A program made the position numbers and the translations under genes. Below are positions 50,924-59,878 of a stretch of DNA of 64,000 nucleotides, in pieces. Source of the stretch: Bacillus pumilus (lineage in GTDB: Bacteria; Bacillota; Bacilli; Bacillales; Bacillaceae); NCBI RefSeq assembly GCF_009937765.1, contig NZ_CP047089.1:3594272-3658271 (forward strand). The letters run 5' to 3'. Below the pieces are notes generated by a model. The model was not told the origin of the DNA, did not search any database, and saw only the letters and a program-made list of their open reading frames with translations. Each line of letters opens with the position of its first letter. The first letter of the stretch is position 1.

Positions 50924-51448
50924 GTGTATCCTGAAGCGTACGTGGCTTTTTTACATGAATTTCATACGACAAGAGATTATTTTGAGTGTCATGAAATTCT
51001 TGAGGAATATTGGAAAGAAGACCCGCCTGAGCAGCGCAAAGAATATTGGGTTGGCTTCATTCAGCTTGCCGTTGCTTTGTATCATCAAAGACGGGGAAAT
51101 GGAAAAGGTGCAAAACGGCTCATGTCAAATAGCCTTCACTTACTAGAAGCAAACCGGTCCGTATTATCGAATCTCGGTCTGGATGATGAGGCGTTTCTCA
51201 AACTTCTGAGAATGCTAAAGAAGAAAATGGCTGAAGACATGCCATACGAAAGTGTGATGCTCCCGATTAAAGATGAAGCACTCTTGTCTCTCTGCCAAGA
51301 AATGGCTCAAAAAGAAGGACTGACCTTTGGCCAGGAGAGTAACTTATCCCACACATTTTTGATCGAAAAACATAGACTGCGTGACCGGACAGATGTATTG
51401 CTTGAACGAAAAAAGCAAATCGAACGTAAAAAAAGCAGAGGACTGTAG
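50924..51448 (+). CDS. ypuF: DUF309 protein YpuF
   Basis: 174 aa from GTG 50924, which has AAAGGAG 9 bases upstream and gives the B. subtilis length. The DUF309 core is FLHEFHTTRDYFECHEILEEYWKE, with the conserved His-Glu metal-like pattern, then VGFIQLAVALYHQRRGNGKGAKRL. It is helical and soluble. Function unknown. It is convergent with ribT. Confidence 0.88.
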   Translation: MYPEAYVAFLHEFHTTRDYFECHEILEEYWKEDPPEQRKEYWVGFIQLAVALYHQRRGNGKGAKRLMSNSLHLLEANRSVLSNLGLDDEAFLKLLRMLKKKMAEDMPYESVMLPIKDEALLSLCQEMAQKEGLTFGQESNLSHTFLIEKHRLRDRTDVLLERKKQIERKKSRGL

Positions 51449-51472
51449 CCTCTGCTTTTACATGTGTGATAT

Positions 51473-51835
<363 letters not shown>

Positions 51836-51939
51836 TCAATATTCAAATTATCCTTATGTCCAGCAAATGTCTCACGAATCATTTGCTCATCACACATTAT
51901 AAACATTTTTATATCGTTTTTAAACTCTTTTTCACTAAA

Positions 51940-52404
51940 TTAACGAAAGGTACGATTGAGATTCGCCATTTCAATGGCAGCTGCAGCCGATTCGCTGCCT
52001 TTATTTCCAGCTTTTGTGCCGGCTCTTTCAATAGCTTGTTCAATGGATTCTGTTGTTAGTACACCGAAGATAATCGGTACCCCTGTTGACATAGCACTTT
52101 GAGCAATTCCTTTAGCAGCTTCATTACAAACATAATCGTAGTGAGTTGTTGCGCCTCGGATTACTGTTCCTAGTGTAATGACAGCATCATATTTCTCTGT
52201 TTCAGCTAGTTTTTTTGCCATATACGGAATTTCAAAAGCACCCGGTACCCACACGACATCAATATCGTCACCGTTTGCTCCGTGTCTGAGCAATGTATCT
52301 TCTGCTCCGTCAAGCAATTTACTTGTAATAAAGTCATTAAATCTCGCGACGACAATTGCAAATTTTAGTCCTTCTGCTACTACATGCCCTTGTATTGTAT
52401 TCAT
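51940..52404 (-). CDS. ribH: 6,7-dimethyl-8-ribityllumazine synthase
   Basis: 154 aa, the usual length. It condenses 5-amino-6-ribitylaminouracil with 3,4-dihydroxy-2-butanone 4-phosphate and forms the 60-subunit capsid around riboflavin synthase. Key segments are [33 protein letters not shown] and the [22 protein letters not shown] phosphate/catalytic loop with His. Confidence 0.97.
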   Translation of the reverse strand: MNTIQGHVVAEGLKFAIVVARFNDFITSKLLDGAEDTLLRHGANGDDIDVVWVPGAFEIPYMAKKLAETEKYDAVITLGTVIRGATTHYDYVCNEAAKGIAQSAMSTGVPIIFGVLTTESIEQAIERAGTKAGNKGSESAAAAIEMANLNRTFR

Positions 52405-52431
52405 ATGTTGATCATCCTTTTTTTGTGATTT

Positions 52432-53058
52432 TTATTTTGTTTCGATCGTTGCTGTGTCTTTATGATGTAAATAGGTCTGCAATGCTTCTATTGTCAGCAT
52501 CTTTAGCCCGTGCTGTTTTTGGATATCTTTTAATTCTGGAACACGCGCCATTGAGCCATCTACATTCATAATTTCACATATGACACCCGCCGGCTGTGAA
52601 CCTGCCAGTTTCGCAAGATCTACCGCCGCCTCTGTATGACCTGGTCTTTCCAGTACGCCGCCTTCTTTTGCAATGAGCGGAAATACATGACCTGGGCGGG
52701 CAAATTCTTCTGGTGTCGCGTCTTTATTTAACATGGCAAGCATGGTCGTAGAGCGCTCAAAAGCACTAATACCAGTCGTCGTTGTCACATGATCGATGCT
52801 CACTGTAAAAGCTGTATGGTGTGCATCTGTATTTTGTTCTACCATTGGATGCAGGTTTAGGTGTTTGGCAATCGACGCATGGACCGGCGTACAAATGAGG
52901 CCTCTTCCATGTAAAGCCATAAAGTTAATCACTTCAGGCGTGGCATGCTCAGCAAGTGCCACAAAATCTCCTTCGTTTTCTCTGTCTTCATCATCTACTA
53001 CGATAATGATTTCTCCTTCTTTCAAAGCTTTTACTGCTTCTTCTACTGATTGATACAT
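52432..53058 (-). CDS. ribB: 3,4-dihydroxy-2-butanone 4-phosphate synthase (RibB half only)
   Basis: 208 aa. It makes DHBP from ribulose 5-phosphate. The active site [12 protein letters not shown] at residues 22-33, GRGLICTP, and [16 protein letters not shown] are complete. In B. subtilis and most Firmicutes the protein is about 398 aa, with a C-terminal GTP cyclohydrolase II domain. Here it stops just after the linker ([12 protein letters not shown]) and ribH starts 27 bases on. The cyclohydrolase is not frameshifted; it is absent. It keeps its operon place between ribE and ribH. Confidence 0.95.
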   Translation of the reverse strand: MYQSVEEAVKALKEGEIIIVVDDEDRENEGDFVALAEHATPEVINFMALHGRGLICTPVHASIAKHLNLHPMVEQNTDAHHTAFTVSIDHVTTTTGISAFERSTTMLAMLNKDATPEEFARPGHVFPLIAKEGGVLERPGHTEAAVDLAKLAGSQPAGVICEIMNVDGSMARVPELKDIQKQHGLKMLTIEALQTYLHHKDTATIETK

Positions 53059-53069
53059 ACAATCGCCTC

Positions 53070-53720
53070 CTAGAATCCGTGCTCTTTTAAAAATGATGGG
53101 GTCAATCGGGATGGCTGCTTTTCGCCTTTTTCTTTTGTTAAGAAGCGATAAATATATTTACCGATCATGTCACACTCTATATTCACAATCTCCCCCATAG
53201 ATTTAGTCGGGAAAATAGTTCCTTCAAGCGTATGAGGAATAATAGAGACTGTGACGTGTGAATCTCGCAAATCGAAAATAGTTAAGCTGACACCATCTAT
53301 TGCGATCGAACCCTTTTGTGTGAGCATATCTGTGAGGGTCTTGTCCATCTCTAAATCATAGTAAATGGCATTACTTTTCTTTTCTATTCGGGTAATGACT
53401 GCCGTCCCGTCAACATGGCCTGAGACAAAATGACCGCCGAATCGCCCATTCGAGGACATAGCCCGCTCTAAATTCACTGGACTGCCTGATGTCAGCTGAT
53501 CCAGTGATGTCGCTTTGACTGTCTCTGGCATCACATCTGCTGCGAACTGTGCTTTTGTAAAGCTTGTGACAGTAAGACATACACCATTAATCGCAATACT
53601 ATCTCCAAGGTGAACATCTTCTAGCACATGGCTACACTGAATGACAATTTCCATGGCATCTGCTGACTTTTTACTTAATGATTGAACGGTGCCTACTTCT
53701 TCAATTATCCCCGTAAACAT
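53070..53720 (-). CDS. ribE: riboflavin synthase alpha chain
   Basis: 216 aa, made of two similar lumazine-binding barrels (1-~95 and ~96-195). [12 protein letters not shown] is the standard start and [12 protein letters not shown] the second-barrel signature. It dismutates two lumazines to riboflavin and the pyrimidine precursor. It is the first gene after the FMN riboswitch here; ribD, which normally precedes it, is missing. Confidence 0.97.
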   Translation of the reverse strand: MFTGIIEEVGTVQSLSKKSADAMEIVIQCSHVLEDVHLGDSIAINGVCLTVTSFTKAQFAADVMPETVKATSLDQLTSGSPVNLERAMSSNGRFGGHFVSGHVDGTAVITRIEKKSNAIYYDLEMDKTLTDMLTQKGSIAIDGVSLTIFDLRDSHVTVSIIPHTLEGTIFPTKSMGEIVNIECDMIGKYIYRFLTKEKGEKQPSRLTPSFLKEHGF

Positions 53721-53759
53721 GTGATCCTCCCTTTCTTTTCATTTGTATTTCTCACTTTA

Positions 53760-53925
53760 TAAAAAAGCGATGTTAGGGACATGTGATCGATTGAACACCT
53801 TCGTCGCTTTTTATGGTCCATACAAGGTAGATGAGGGATCACCTAATAAACACTGCATGCCAGTCTATTCACTACATGTACATACAGAAAGCCCCGGAAA
53901 AATTCCGGGGCTGTGGCTTTTTTGC
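53760..53925 (-). terminator. hairpins between the FMN riboswitch and ribE, candidate attenuator
   Basis: On the minus strand there is first AGCCCCGGAA/TTCCGGGGCT (about 53891-53915), with only a short T run on this strand. Second is a larger stem AAAAAGCGA/TCGCTTTTTT (about 53761-53809) with a good T tract ending 35 bases before ribE. Either could be the riboswitch-controlled terminator. No RibD remnant can be read in this 250-base stretch. Confidence 0.55.
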
Positions 53926-53974
53926 ATCAGAAATAAAACTATGATTAACAAATATTTTTCGTTCATAGCTTTCT

Positions 53975-54117
53975 TTATCCTTCTCCCATCCAGACTTTCA
54001 CTGTCGGCTTCAGCTTTTCACTGAATCAACCGTTAATAAAATTAACGGGTCACGGGCTGTAAAGCATTTGCTTTATTACCGTCGGTCGGGATTTTCACCC
54101 TGCCCCGAAGGATACAA
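53975..54117 (-). promoter_or_regulatory. FMN riboswitch (RFN element)
   Basis: On the minus strand P1 arms TATCCTTC/GAAGGATA close the element. Inside, in order, are CGGGGCAGGGTGAAAATCCC, GACCGACGGTAAT, AGCCCGTGACCC, a variable hairpin GTTAATTTTATTAAC, then GAAGCCGACAGTGAAAGTC and TGGATGGGAGAAGG. All conserved RFN blocks are present, so FMN sensing is probably intact although the downstream operon has lost two activities. Confidence 0.96.
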
Positions 54118-54143
54118 TCGATATTTAGCTGTCCTTAGGGGTT

Positions 54144-54172
54144 ATTATAGCGATCCTCGTTGTCAAATGCAA
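54144..54172 (-). promoter_or_regulatory. sigma-A promoter of the rib operon
   Basis: Minus strand -35 TTGCAT (54167-54172), 17 bases, -10 TATAAT (54144-54149), about 27 bases before the riboswitch. Confidence 0.75.
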
Positions 54173-54220
54173 CAATCAAGATTTCTCACAAAAAAGCCTC
54201 CTTATAGGAAAGGAGACTTG

Positions 54221-54565
54221 TTAATTAACGACTTTTACTACTTTTATAAGACCATCTATTCTTTTTTCATTACTAAAGTAGGCTTTAATACGATCACCTT
54301 TCTTCAAGTCAGCCACATCATCTTCAAATTTCTTCCCACTAAAAATGATTTTTGTGCCGTTTTTTGCTTGACCGTAATACTCATCACCGTCAATTTTCGT
54401 AATGGTATATTCATAGATGGTATAATCTTTATCATTATTTGTTAAGCTTTCACCAATGGCTGTTGGCACATCTTCAATTTTCATGCCATTCATGTATAAA
54501 TATCCTGCGCCTAAACAAAGCAGTAAAACAAATAAGATGGCCATTTTTAATTTAATTTTCCCCAT
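54221..54565 (-). CDS. small exported protein, YpuD-like
   Basis: 114 aa from ATG 54565 (GGAGGT site). An N-terminal membrane anchor or signal (residues 8-25, MAILFVLLLCLGAGYLY) is followed by a small beta-rich outer domain (DKDYTIYEYTITKIDGDEYYG ... FSGKKFEDDVADLKKGDRIKAYF). It occupies the place of ypuD upstream of the rib operon. I only tentatively match it to YpuD; a DUF1093/OB-like fold is possible. Function unknown. Confidence 0.6.
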   Translation of the reverse strand: MGKIKLKMAILFVLLLCLGAGYLYMNGMKIEDVPTAIGESLTNNDKDYTIYEYTITKIDGDEYYGQAKNGTKIIFSGKKFEDDVADLKKGDRIKAYFSNEKRIDGLIKVVKVVN

Positions 54566-54789
54566 GTTTAGAACCTCCATCATCTGCACTTCGCCTATTT
54601 GTATGTTTTATTCCTTCTTTTGATGAAATAAAACCAAAAAAGCTGATTTCCATTAATGGTTACTTATATAACGATTGAGATGGACCTTTGGTTCCACCTT
54701 TTCATCATTACATATGATACGAATATGCGTTCTTTGTTAAGGGGGTCTCTTTTCTCTTTATCAGTTAGCAAGGCGTACATCATTGATGA

Positions 54790-55023
54790 TCATCTTTTTT
54801 CGAGTGCGAATAAATCTTCCTCTAACAATTGCGATCTCTGAACAGCGATGTTCCGGCTATCACGAACCCCTTGATTATAATAATAGCTTCCAAGGTTTTT
54901 TGTGATAAATTCTAGTATATTGATGGCTGCTAATTCACCAATTTCTTCTTCTCGTTCTTCGGCAAAGAAACGCTGAATGGCAATCATCATTTGATTTTTT
55001 TCTTCTTTTGTTAAAGGTTTCAA
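54790..55023 (-). CDS. DUF2164 family protein
   Basis: 77 aa starting at TTG 55023 behind GGAG. It contains the DUF2164 pattern: AIQRFFAEEREEEIGELAAINILEF, then FITKNLGSYYYNQGVRDSR. It is a soluble, helical protein found in many bacteria as a single small gene. Function unknown. It has no clear operon partner here. Confidence 0.8.
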   Translation of the reverse strand: MKPLTKEEKNQMMIAIQRFFAEEREEEIGELAAINILEFITKNLGSYYYNQGVRDSRNIAVQRSQLLEEDLFALEKR

Positions 55024-55151
55024 ATTATCTCCTGCTTTCTTTCAGCATGATCACGCTTTTTTGATTTGTACTGGCAATGTGGTGACACCCACAAATGCGA
55101 ATGTTTGTTCTCTTATCATATCACAATATCGGGTTTTGTGCATCACTGTCC

Positions 55152-55196
55152 TAAAAGAAAAAGCGTATTTTGACATTGAGTTCAAAATACGCTATC
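55152..55196 (-). terminator. terminator of the TetR gene
   Basis: Stem AGCGTATTTTGA/TCAAAATACGCT on the minus strand followed by a T-rich run. Confidence 0.88.
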
Positions 55197-55235
55197 GCTC
55201 TTATTGAAGGAGGATATCATAGTATGTTGGCCATT

Positions 55236-55817
55236 TTATTTTAATATGGAAAGTATCGTCGCTACAGAATGATCTACAAATGAACGCTCTGGACGAGATT
55301 TCATGAGGACGGTCAGTCCAATAAAAGAAACGACCAGTGTTTGTGCTAAAGCTTTCGCATTCAGGCTGCTTTTGAGCTCACCTAAATGAATACCTTGAAC
55401 AATTCTTTCTTCAAATATGACGGAAAGATACATCTGATGCTCTCTTGTAAGAATTTCAAATTTCTCTTCGTGTGGCGCAAGTTCCACTATTGTATTGATA
55501 CAAAAACATCCTTTACTCGGACCCTCTCTATATTCCTCTTCTACTAAATCTGCAAATAATGCATGAAATGCTTCTTTGACAGAAAGATTGTTTTGAAGTT
55601 TTGTTCGAATATGGGCAGCATGATGCTTTGTATATTTTCGTAATGCGGCCTCAAATAATTCCTCTTTATCTCCAAACGCTGAGTATAAACTTGGTCGCTG
55701 TATTCCCATTTTTTCAGTCAAATCGCTTAATGTAGTAGCCCTATACCCCTTTTCCCAAAAAAGCATCATTGCCTCATCCAACGCTTTTTCCTTGTCAAAT
55801 TCCCGTTGTCGAACCAT
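55236..55817 (-). CDS. TetR/AcrR-family transcriptional repressor
   Basis: 193 aa. N-terminal helix-turn-helix at residues about 10-55 (TTLSDLTEKMGIQRPSLYSAFGDKEELF); the C-terminal ligand domain has a Cys pair CFCIN in the SKGCFCINTIVEL turn, as in the YxaF/LmrA-like group. It is divergent from the MFS transporter gene with operator-like palindromes between, so it probably represses that transporter. Confidence 0.85.
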   Translation of the reverse strand: MVRQREFDKEKALDEAMMLFWEKGYRATTLSDLTEKMGIQRPSLYSAFGDKEELFEAALRKYTKHHAAHIRTKLQNNLSVKEAFHALFADLVEEEYREGPSKGCFCINTIVELAPHEEKFEILTREHQMYLSVIFEERIVQGIHLGELKSSLNAKALAQTLVVSFIGLTVLMKSRPERSFVDHSVATILSILK

Positions 55818-55887
55818 CAGTAATTCCTCATTTCAACAATAAAATTTTTCACAAAGTCAGCCATCTATATATTAATCTTTATTTTAA

Positions 55888-56027
55888 TTACCAATCGGTA
55901 CATTATCATTTTATTTTATCGAATTACTATTGTCAAATTGCCTTCCTCTTTCAAGATAAAAGTATTGACTTTAAAATGTTTTGATGGTTATTCTAAACAA
56001 GAATCATAATATACTGACCAGTATATT
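55888..56027. promoter_or_regulatory. divergent promoter/operator region for TetR and MFS genes
   Basis: A sigma-A-like promoter for the MFS gene has TTGACT at 55965-55970 and TATTCT at 55989-55994 (18-base spacer). Just downstream, 56008-56027 is an interrupted perfect palindrome AATATACTG-AC-CAGTATATT, likely the TetR operator. A weaker TACCAATCGGTA near 55891 lies before the TetR gene. Confidence 0.65.
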
Positions 56028-56052
56028 ATACCTTTCAGTACAAAAGGAGACG

Positions 56053-57318
56053 ATGAAATGCATGGCGAAAGAAAAAAACACTTCCATTGAACATCTTGAG
56101 CTGGAAACAGCTCATTTACAAAACAAACCGAAACAAGCAATGACTCGCTATATGGCTCTGCTGTTTGCGTCAGCCTGCGGAATGGCAGTTGCAAACATAT
56201 ACTTTGCACAACCATTATTAGACTCCCTCGCATCCGAGTTTGGTATCACCTATTCATCTATAGGCATGGTCATTACGATCACTCAGCTTTGTTATGCACT
56301 GGGACTGCTACTAATTGTACCACTTGGTGATTTGTTCAACCAAAGGCGGCTCATCATGGCTCAAATGCTTGTTTCCATATTATCTCTCATTCTAGTCGGC
56401 ATCGCCCCTACTGCCACCGTCCTGTTCATAGGGCTAGCTGCCGTCGGTATGCTTGCTGTGGTCACTCAGGTACTCGTAGCGTTCGCCGCGACATGGGCTG
56501 CTCCTGAAGAACGAGGCCGTATCGTGGGTTTGGTTCAAAGTGGCATTGTGATTGGTATTCTCCTCGCACGAACGTTCGCTGGAGTATTAACCGATCTCGC
56601 CGGCTGGAGGTCAGTCTATCTCGTGTCTGCCGTTATGATGCTCATCATAACAGCCGTGTTATACCGTTATCTCCCGCGCACTGACAGCATGAGAGCGTCA
56701 ATATCCTATATAAGGCTGCTCGCTTCAATGTTTACATTGTTCAGACAAGAACGAATTCTTCGTATCCGAGGTATACTGGGTTTTCTGATCTTTATCGTGT
56801 TTGGTACGTTGTGGACTTCGCTCGTGCTACCTCTCAGTAGCTCGCCATACAATCTTTCACATACGGCGATTGGTGCCTTTGGTCTTGCCGGCGTTGCAGG
56901 AGCATTAGGCGCTGCCCGGGCTGGAAGGCTTGCTGATCGTGGCTTAGGCCAATTAACAACTTGTATCGCCCTTGTCCTATTATTCGTTTCATGGTTTTTT
57001 ATTTTTTTCACTGAATATTCACTTATTTTATTAATCATCGGTATTATCATTCTTGATCTATCTGTGCAAGCTGTTCATGTGACCAACCAAAGTATGATTT
57101 TCACAGTGCTGCCTGAGGCGAGAAGCCGGCTGACTGCTGCTTATATGATTTTTTACTCCATCGGCAGTGCGACTGGTTCCATTGCTTCCACTAGCATATA
57201 TGCAAACACTGGCTGGAGCGGAGTATGTTTATTTGGCGCCTCTGTTAGCGCCATTGCCTTTTTATATTGGTTCATCACCTATCGCTTCACGAAACAAATA
57301 ACCGTCAAATCAGATTGA
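56053..57318 (+). CDS. MFS transporter, TetR-controlled
   Basis: About 421 aa with 12 membrane segments. The loop 2-3 motif reads GDLFNQRRLIMAQM (classic G-D-x-x-x-R-R), and the motif C-like GIVIGILLARTFAGVLTDLAGWR lies in segment 5, which is typical of drug/H+ antiporters. An AAAGGAG site lies at 56043-56049; ATG 56053 is close to it and ATG 56062 far from it, so the start is unsettled. Probably an efflux pump; substrate unknown. It resembles the AraJ/YdhP class. Confidence 0.8.
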   Translation: MKCMAKEKNTSIEHLELETAHLQNKPKQAMTRYMALLFASACGMAVANIYFAQPLLDSLASEFGITYSSIGMVITITQLCYALGLLLIVPLGDLFNQRRLIMAQMLVSILSLILVGIAPTATVLFIGLAAVGMLAVVTQVLVAFAATWAAPEERGRIVGLVQSGIVIGILLARTFAGVLTDLAGWRSVYLVSAVMMLIITAVLYRYLPRTDSMRASISYIRLLASMFTLFRQERILRIRGILGFLIFIVFGTLWTSLVLPLSSSPYNLSHTAIGAFGLAGVAGALGAARAGRLADRGLGQLTTCIALVLLFVSWFFIFFTEYSLILLIIGIIILDLSVQAVHVTNQSMIFTVLPEARSRLTAAYMIFYSIGSATGSIASTSIYANTGWSGVCLFGASVSAIAFLYWFITYRFTKQITVKSD

Positions 57319-57325
57319 TAATAAA

Positions 57326-57352
57326 AAAACACCGCGTTTAAGCGGTGTTTTG
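57326..57352. terminator. bidirectional terminator between the MFS gene and ppiB
   Basis: Stem AACACCGC/GCGGTGTT with A and T runs on the two sides. Confidence 0.85.
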
Positions 57353-57361
57353 CATTGAGCA

Positions 57362-57799
57362 TTAAGCATCGAAAACTTCGACTTTTTCCATTCCTTGGCC
57401 TTGTTCCATATCTAGAACAGCCTCGATTCCAGATGTTACTTTGCCAAAAACAGTGTGAACACCGTTTAAGTGTGGCTGCGGGTCATGTACGATAAAGAAT
57501 TGGCTACCGCCCGTGTCTTTACCAGCATGCGCCATTGATAATGAACCTCTTTCGTGTTGATGTGGATTTCCTTCTGTTTCACATTTAATTGTGTAACCAG
57601 GGCCACCAGTTCCATTACCGTTTGGATCGCCGCCTTGGCTTACGAAACCAGGGATTACGCGGTGAAATTTCAATCCATCGTAGAAGCCTTCATTCGCTAA
57701 TTTTTCAAAGTTTGCTACTGTACCTGGAGCAGCCTCTGGGTATAGTTCAAACTCAAGTTTCTTACCATTCGTTAGTTGTATGTATCCTTTTTTCGCCAT
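57362..57799 (-). CDS. ppiB: peptidyl-prolyl cis-trans isomerase B (cyclophilin)
   Basis: 145 aa from ATG 57799 with AAAGGAG 9 bases upstream. Cyclophilin signatures [19 protein letters not shown] and [23 protein letters not shown] are complete, including the catalytic Arg and Phe. Cytoplasmic, no signal peptide. In B. subtilis it also neighbours ypuA, with which it is divergent. Confidence 0.97.
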   Translation of the reverse strand: MAKKGYIQLTNGKKLEFELYPEAAPGTVANFEKLANEGFYDGLKFHRVIPGFVSQGGDPNGNGTGGPGYTIKCETEGNPHQHERGSLSMAHAGKDTGGSQFFIVHDPQPHLNGVHTVFGKVTSGIEAVLDMEQGQGMEKVEVFDA

Positions 57800-58006
57800 T
57801 TTCACATTCTCCTTTCAGGTTAAACAACGCTCATTATAGCACATTTTTGGTCATGTTAAACATCCCCTGCTCTTTGATTGTGATTTACCTCTTTTCTTAG
57901 GATTGATACAATGGAAGAGCTTAATTCTTTTTTCCTATTAAATTGGTGACAGAATAAGCAACATGTCATTATTTTTTGGAAAAGGAAAACATCTTAAAAA
58001 GAAAAT

Positions 58007-58033
58007 TGAAACGTCGAATCGATTTGTTACGTC
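58007..58033 (+). promoter_or_regulatory. ECF (sigma-M-type) promoter of ypuA
   Basis: -35 TGAAAC (58007-58012), 17 bases, -10 CGTC (58030-58033), about 87 bases before ypuA. B. subtilis ypuA is a known SigM target. The 300-base ppiB-ypuA gap holds this promoter and the ppiB promoter; I see no gene. Confidence 0.82.
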
Positions 58034-58119
58034 TATATGATGGAGTACATCACTTTACGTGTACTCAAAAGATGCGTTTCTCTTGAAAGAGGAACCCTTT
58101 CGACTTGAAGGAGGTCAAC

Positions 58120-59004
58120 ATGTTTAAAAAATCAATGCTTGGTATGATGGCAGCGCTCCTTTTCCTTATTGGTGCGCCAAAAGTCAGCTTAGCGGATGCA
58201 GCTGTCGGCGATGTCATCGTCACACTTGGGCAAGACTTAACTCCGGCTGATCGCCAGAAGGTGCTTGACGAGTTGAATCCACCTGAAAATGCGACAAAAA
58301 TTGAAGTAACCAATAAAGAAGAGCATGAATATTTAGGAAAGTATATCCCTCGTTCTTCTATCGGGACGAGAGCGTTATCATCATCATCTATCACCATAGA
58401 AAAATCAGGTACTGGTCTGACTGTGGATACACATAACATCAAGACCATAACAGATGAGATGTATTTAAATGCTTTAATGACAGCCGGTGTCAAGGATGCC
58501 AAAGTTGTTGTGACTGCACCGTTTGAGGTTTCTGGTACAGCCGCACTGACGGGTTTATTAAAAGCCTATGAAGTGTCTAGCGACAAAGCTATCCCAGAAG
58601 ATGTGAAGCAGGTAGCAAACGAAGAGCTGGTGACAACGTCTAAATTGGGTGACTCCATCGGGAAAGACAATGCGTCTGCCCTTATCGCAAAAATCAAGGA
58701 TGACATTGCGAAAAACGGTGTCCCTAAAACAACAAAAGAAGTGGAAGAAAAAGTGGATCAAGCTGCTTCTGATTTAAACTTAAATCTAACGCAAGAACAA
58801 AAGGATCAGCTTATTTCTCTGTTCGATAAAATGAAGAACATCAATATCGATTGGAACCAAGTAGGATCTCAAATCGATAAAGCAAAAGACAAGATTACGA
58901 AATTCATAGAATCAGATGAAGGGAAAAACCTCCTTCAAAAGATTTGGGATTTCTTTGTCTCCATTTGGAACGCGATCGTCTCTGTATTTACTGGAGGAAA
59001 ATAA
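58120..59004 (+). CDS. ypuA: exported DUF1002 protein YpuA
   Basis: 294 aa from ATG 58120, with AAGGAGG in front. Signal peptide 1-~25 (ending KVSLADA). The DUF1002 domain spans about 25-260 (AVGDVIVTLGQDLTPADRQKVLDEL, SGTGLTVDTHNIKTITDEMYLNALMTAG), and the C-terminus ends with a hydrophobic segment IWDFFVSIWNAIVSVF. It is part of the envelope-stress regulon in B. subtilis; molecular role unknown. Confidence 0.92.
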   Translation: MFKKSMLGMMAALLFLIGAPKVSLADAAVGDVIVTLGQDLTPADRQKVLDELNPPENATKIEVTNKEEHEYLGKYIPRSSIGTRALSSSSITIEKSGTGLTVDTHNIKTITDEMYLNALMTAGVKDAKVVVTAPFEVSGTAALTGLLKAYEVSSDKAIPEDVKQVANEELVTTSKLGDSIGKDNASALIAKIKDDIAKNGVPKTTKEVEEKVDQAASDLNLNLTQEQKDQLISLFDKMKNINIDWNQVGSQIDKAKDKITKFIESDEGKNLLQKIWDFFVSIWNAIVSVFTGGK

Positions 59005-59028
59005 ATCAACATAAAAAGCTGCCTGTAT

Positions 59029-59154
59029 AGGAACTGACCCCCGTTTTTGAGACAGGGATCAAAACACCTTTATAAAACAGCCAGTTGCCGAAACTCTTTT
59101 GGTGACTGGTTGTTTAATTTCAATTGAATTCGGATATTGTTATAATAATCAATA
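59029..59154 (-). mobile_element. IS3-family remnant, copy B: 3' end of transposase plus terminal repeat
   Basis: Identical over 126 bases to 36237-36362, same strand. It encodes the same last 27 transposase residues (IDYYNNIRIQLKLNN...). Outside the 126 bases, both flanks differ completely. It marks the right boundary of the displaced res/rib block. Confidence 0.9.
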
Positions 59155-59156
59155 AC

Positions 59157-59284
59157 TCTCCGAGGTATGCAGGATGCATATCACACATGCGTTGCTACAC
59201 GATGTAGCGAACTTAGCATGTGATCATTTCCTGCCTCGTCAGCGTTTGACTGACTACCTATGAAACATCATAGGATTTTTTTAT
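59157..59284. repeat. long imperfect hairpin, CAGCGT, and + strand terminator after the IS remnant
   Basis: An interrupted stem pairs CGAGG...GCAGGA...ATCACACATGC with GCATGTGAT...TCCTGCCTCG (about 59160-59240) and has an inner hairpin GCTAC/GTAGC. CAGCGT follows, as in the other hairpin repeats. CCTATGA/TCATAGG with T7 (about 59257-59284) is a terminator. The rest of 59285-59347 has the TTGTTTAGTTTTCAAAGATC string often found beside Bacillus rRNA/tRNA genes. No protein gene is seen in 59155-59347. Confidence 0.5.
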
Positions 59285-59347
59285 AAAAACTCGAATTAAC
59301 AGGTACGTTTTGTCTTGTTTAGTTTTCAAAGATCATATTTCAAAAAA

Positions 59348-59421
59348 TGGAGCGGGTGATGAGAATCGAACTCACGACATCAGCTTGGAAGGCTGAGGTT
59401 TTACCACTAAACTACACCCGC
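59348..59421 (-). tRNA. tRNA-Gly (anticodon TCC)
   Basis: Full cloverleaf: acceptor GCGGGTG/CACCCGC, anticodon loop CTTCCAA with TCC, T loop TTCGATTC, and an encoded CCA end. 74 bases including CCA. Confidence 0.97.
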
Positions 59422-59432
59422 GTGGTTTGTAT

Positions 59433-59509
59433 TGGCGCGCCCGAGAGGAGTCGAACCCCTAACCTTTTGATCCGTAGTCAAACGCTCTATCCAATTGAGC
59501 TACGGGCGC
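59433..59509 (-). tRNA. tRNA-Arg (anticodon ACG)
   Basis: Full cloverleaf: acceptor GCGCCCG/CGGGCGC, anticodon loop with ACG (read as ICG), T loop TTCGACTC, and encoded CCA. 77 bases. First gene of the two-tRNA unit; the Gly tRNA follows 11 bases on. Confidence 0.97.
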
Positions 59510-59528
59510 TTAATCAGGCGACTTAATT

Positions 59529-59557
59529 ATCTTAACATATCGTTTTTATCAAGTCAA
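59529..59557 (-). promoter_or_regulatory. promoter of the tRNA pair
   Basis: Minus strand -35 TTGACT (59552-59557), 17 bases, -10 TAAGAT (59529-59534), 20 bases before tRNA-Arg. The remaining 59558-59878 has the gltP leader, with an inverted repeat TTGGAAAATT/AATTTTCCAA near 59830-59855; I see no gene there. Confidence 0.8.
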
Positions 59558-59878
59558 CATCTTTTTAAAATTTGTTTGCCGCATGTGTTTGAATGTCTTT
59601 GTTTCAAATACGTCATCAGCGACGAATAAAAATATACCATGGATCATACAAAAGGGTCAATACATTTTTCTAAAAAAGTTTCATGTTTTTTAAGAAGTTG
59701 TTTTTTCTTAGATAAATAGAGATGCGATAGCCCTATTTTCTTCTCTTCCTTCATAATTCTAATGATTCTTAAATAAAATCTTTCTAAATCCAAAAGAGGA
59801 CAAAACATGGTCACATAGAATTTTTATTTATTGGAAAATTCTTAAAATTTTCCAAGCATTTAAAGGGGGTAGGAGATG

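Noticed and set aside
53881-53925. GC-rich hairpin as terminator of a + strand transcript
   Set aside because: It has a better T run on the + strand, but no + strand gene precedes it; I list it only as a possible attenuator.
53743-54024. 93-aa open frame on the + strand between ribE and the riboswitch
   Set aside because: It runs antisense through the riboswitch and terminator hairpins, has no ribosome site and no recognisable sequence.
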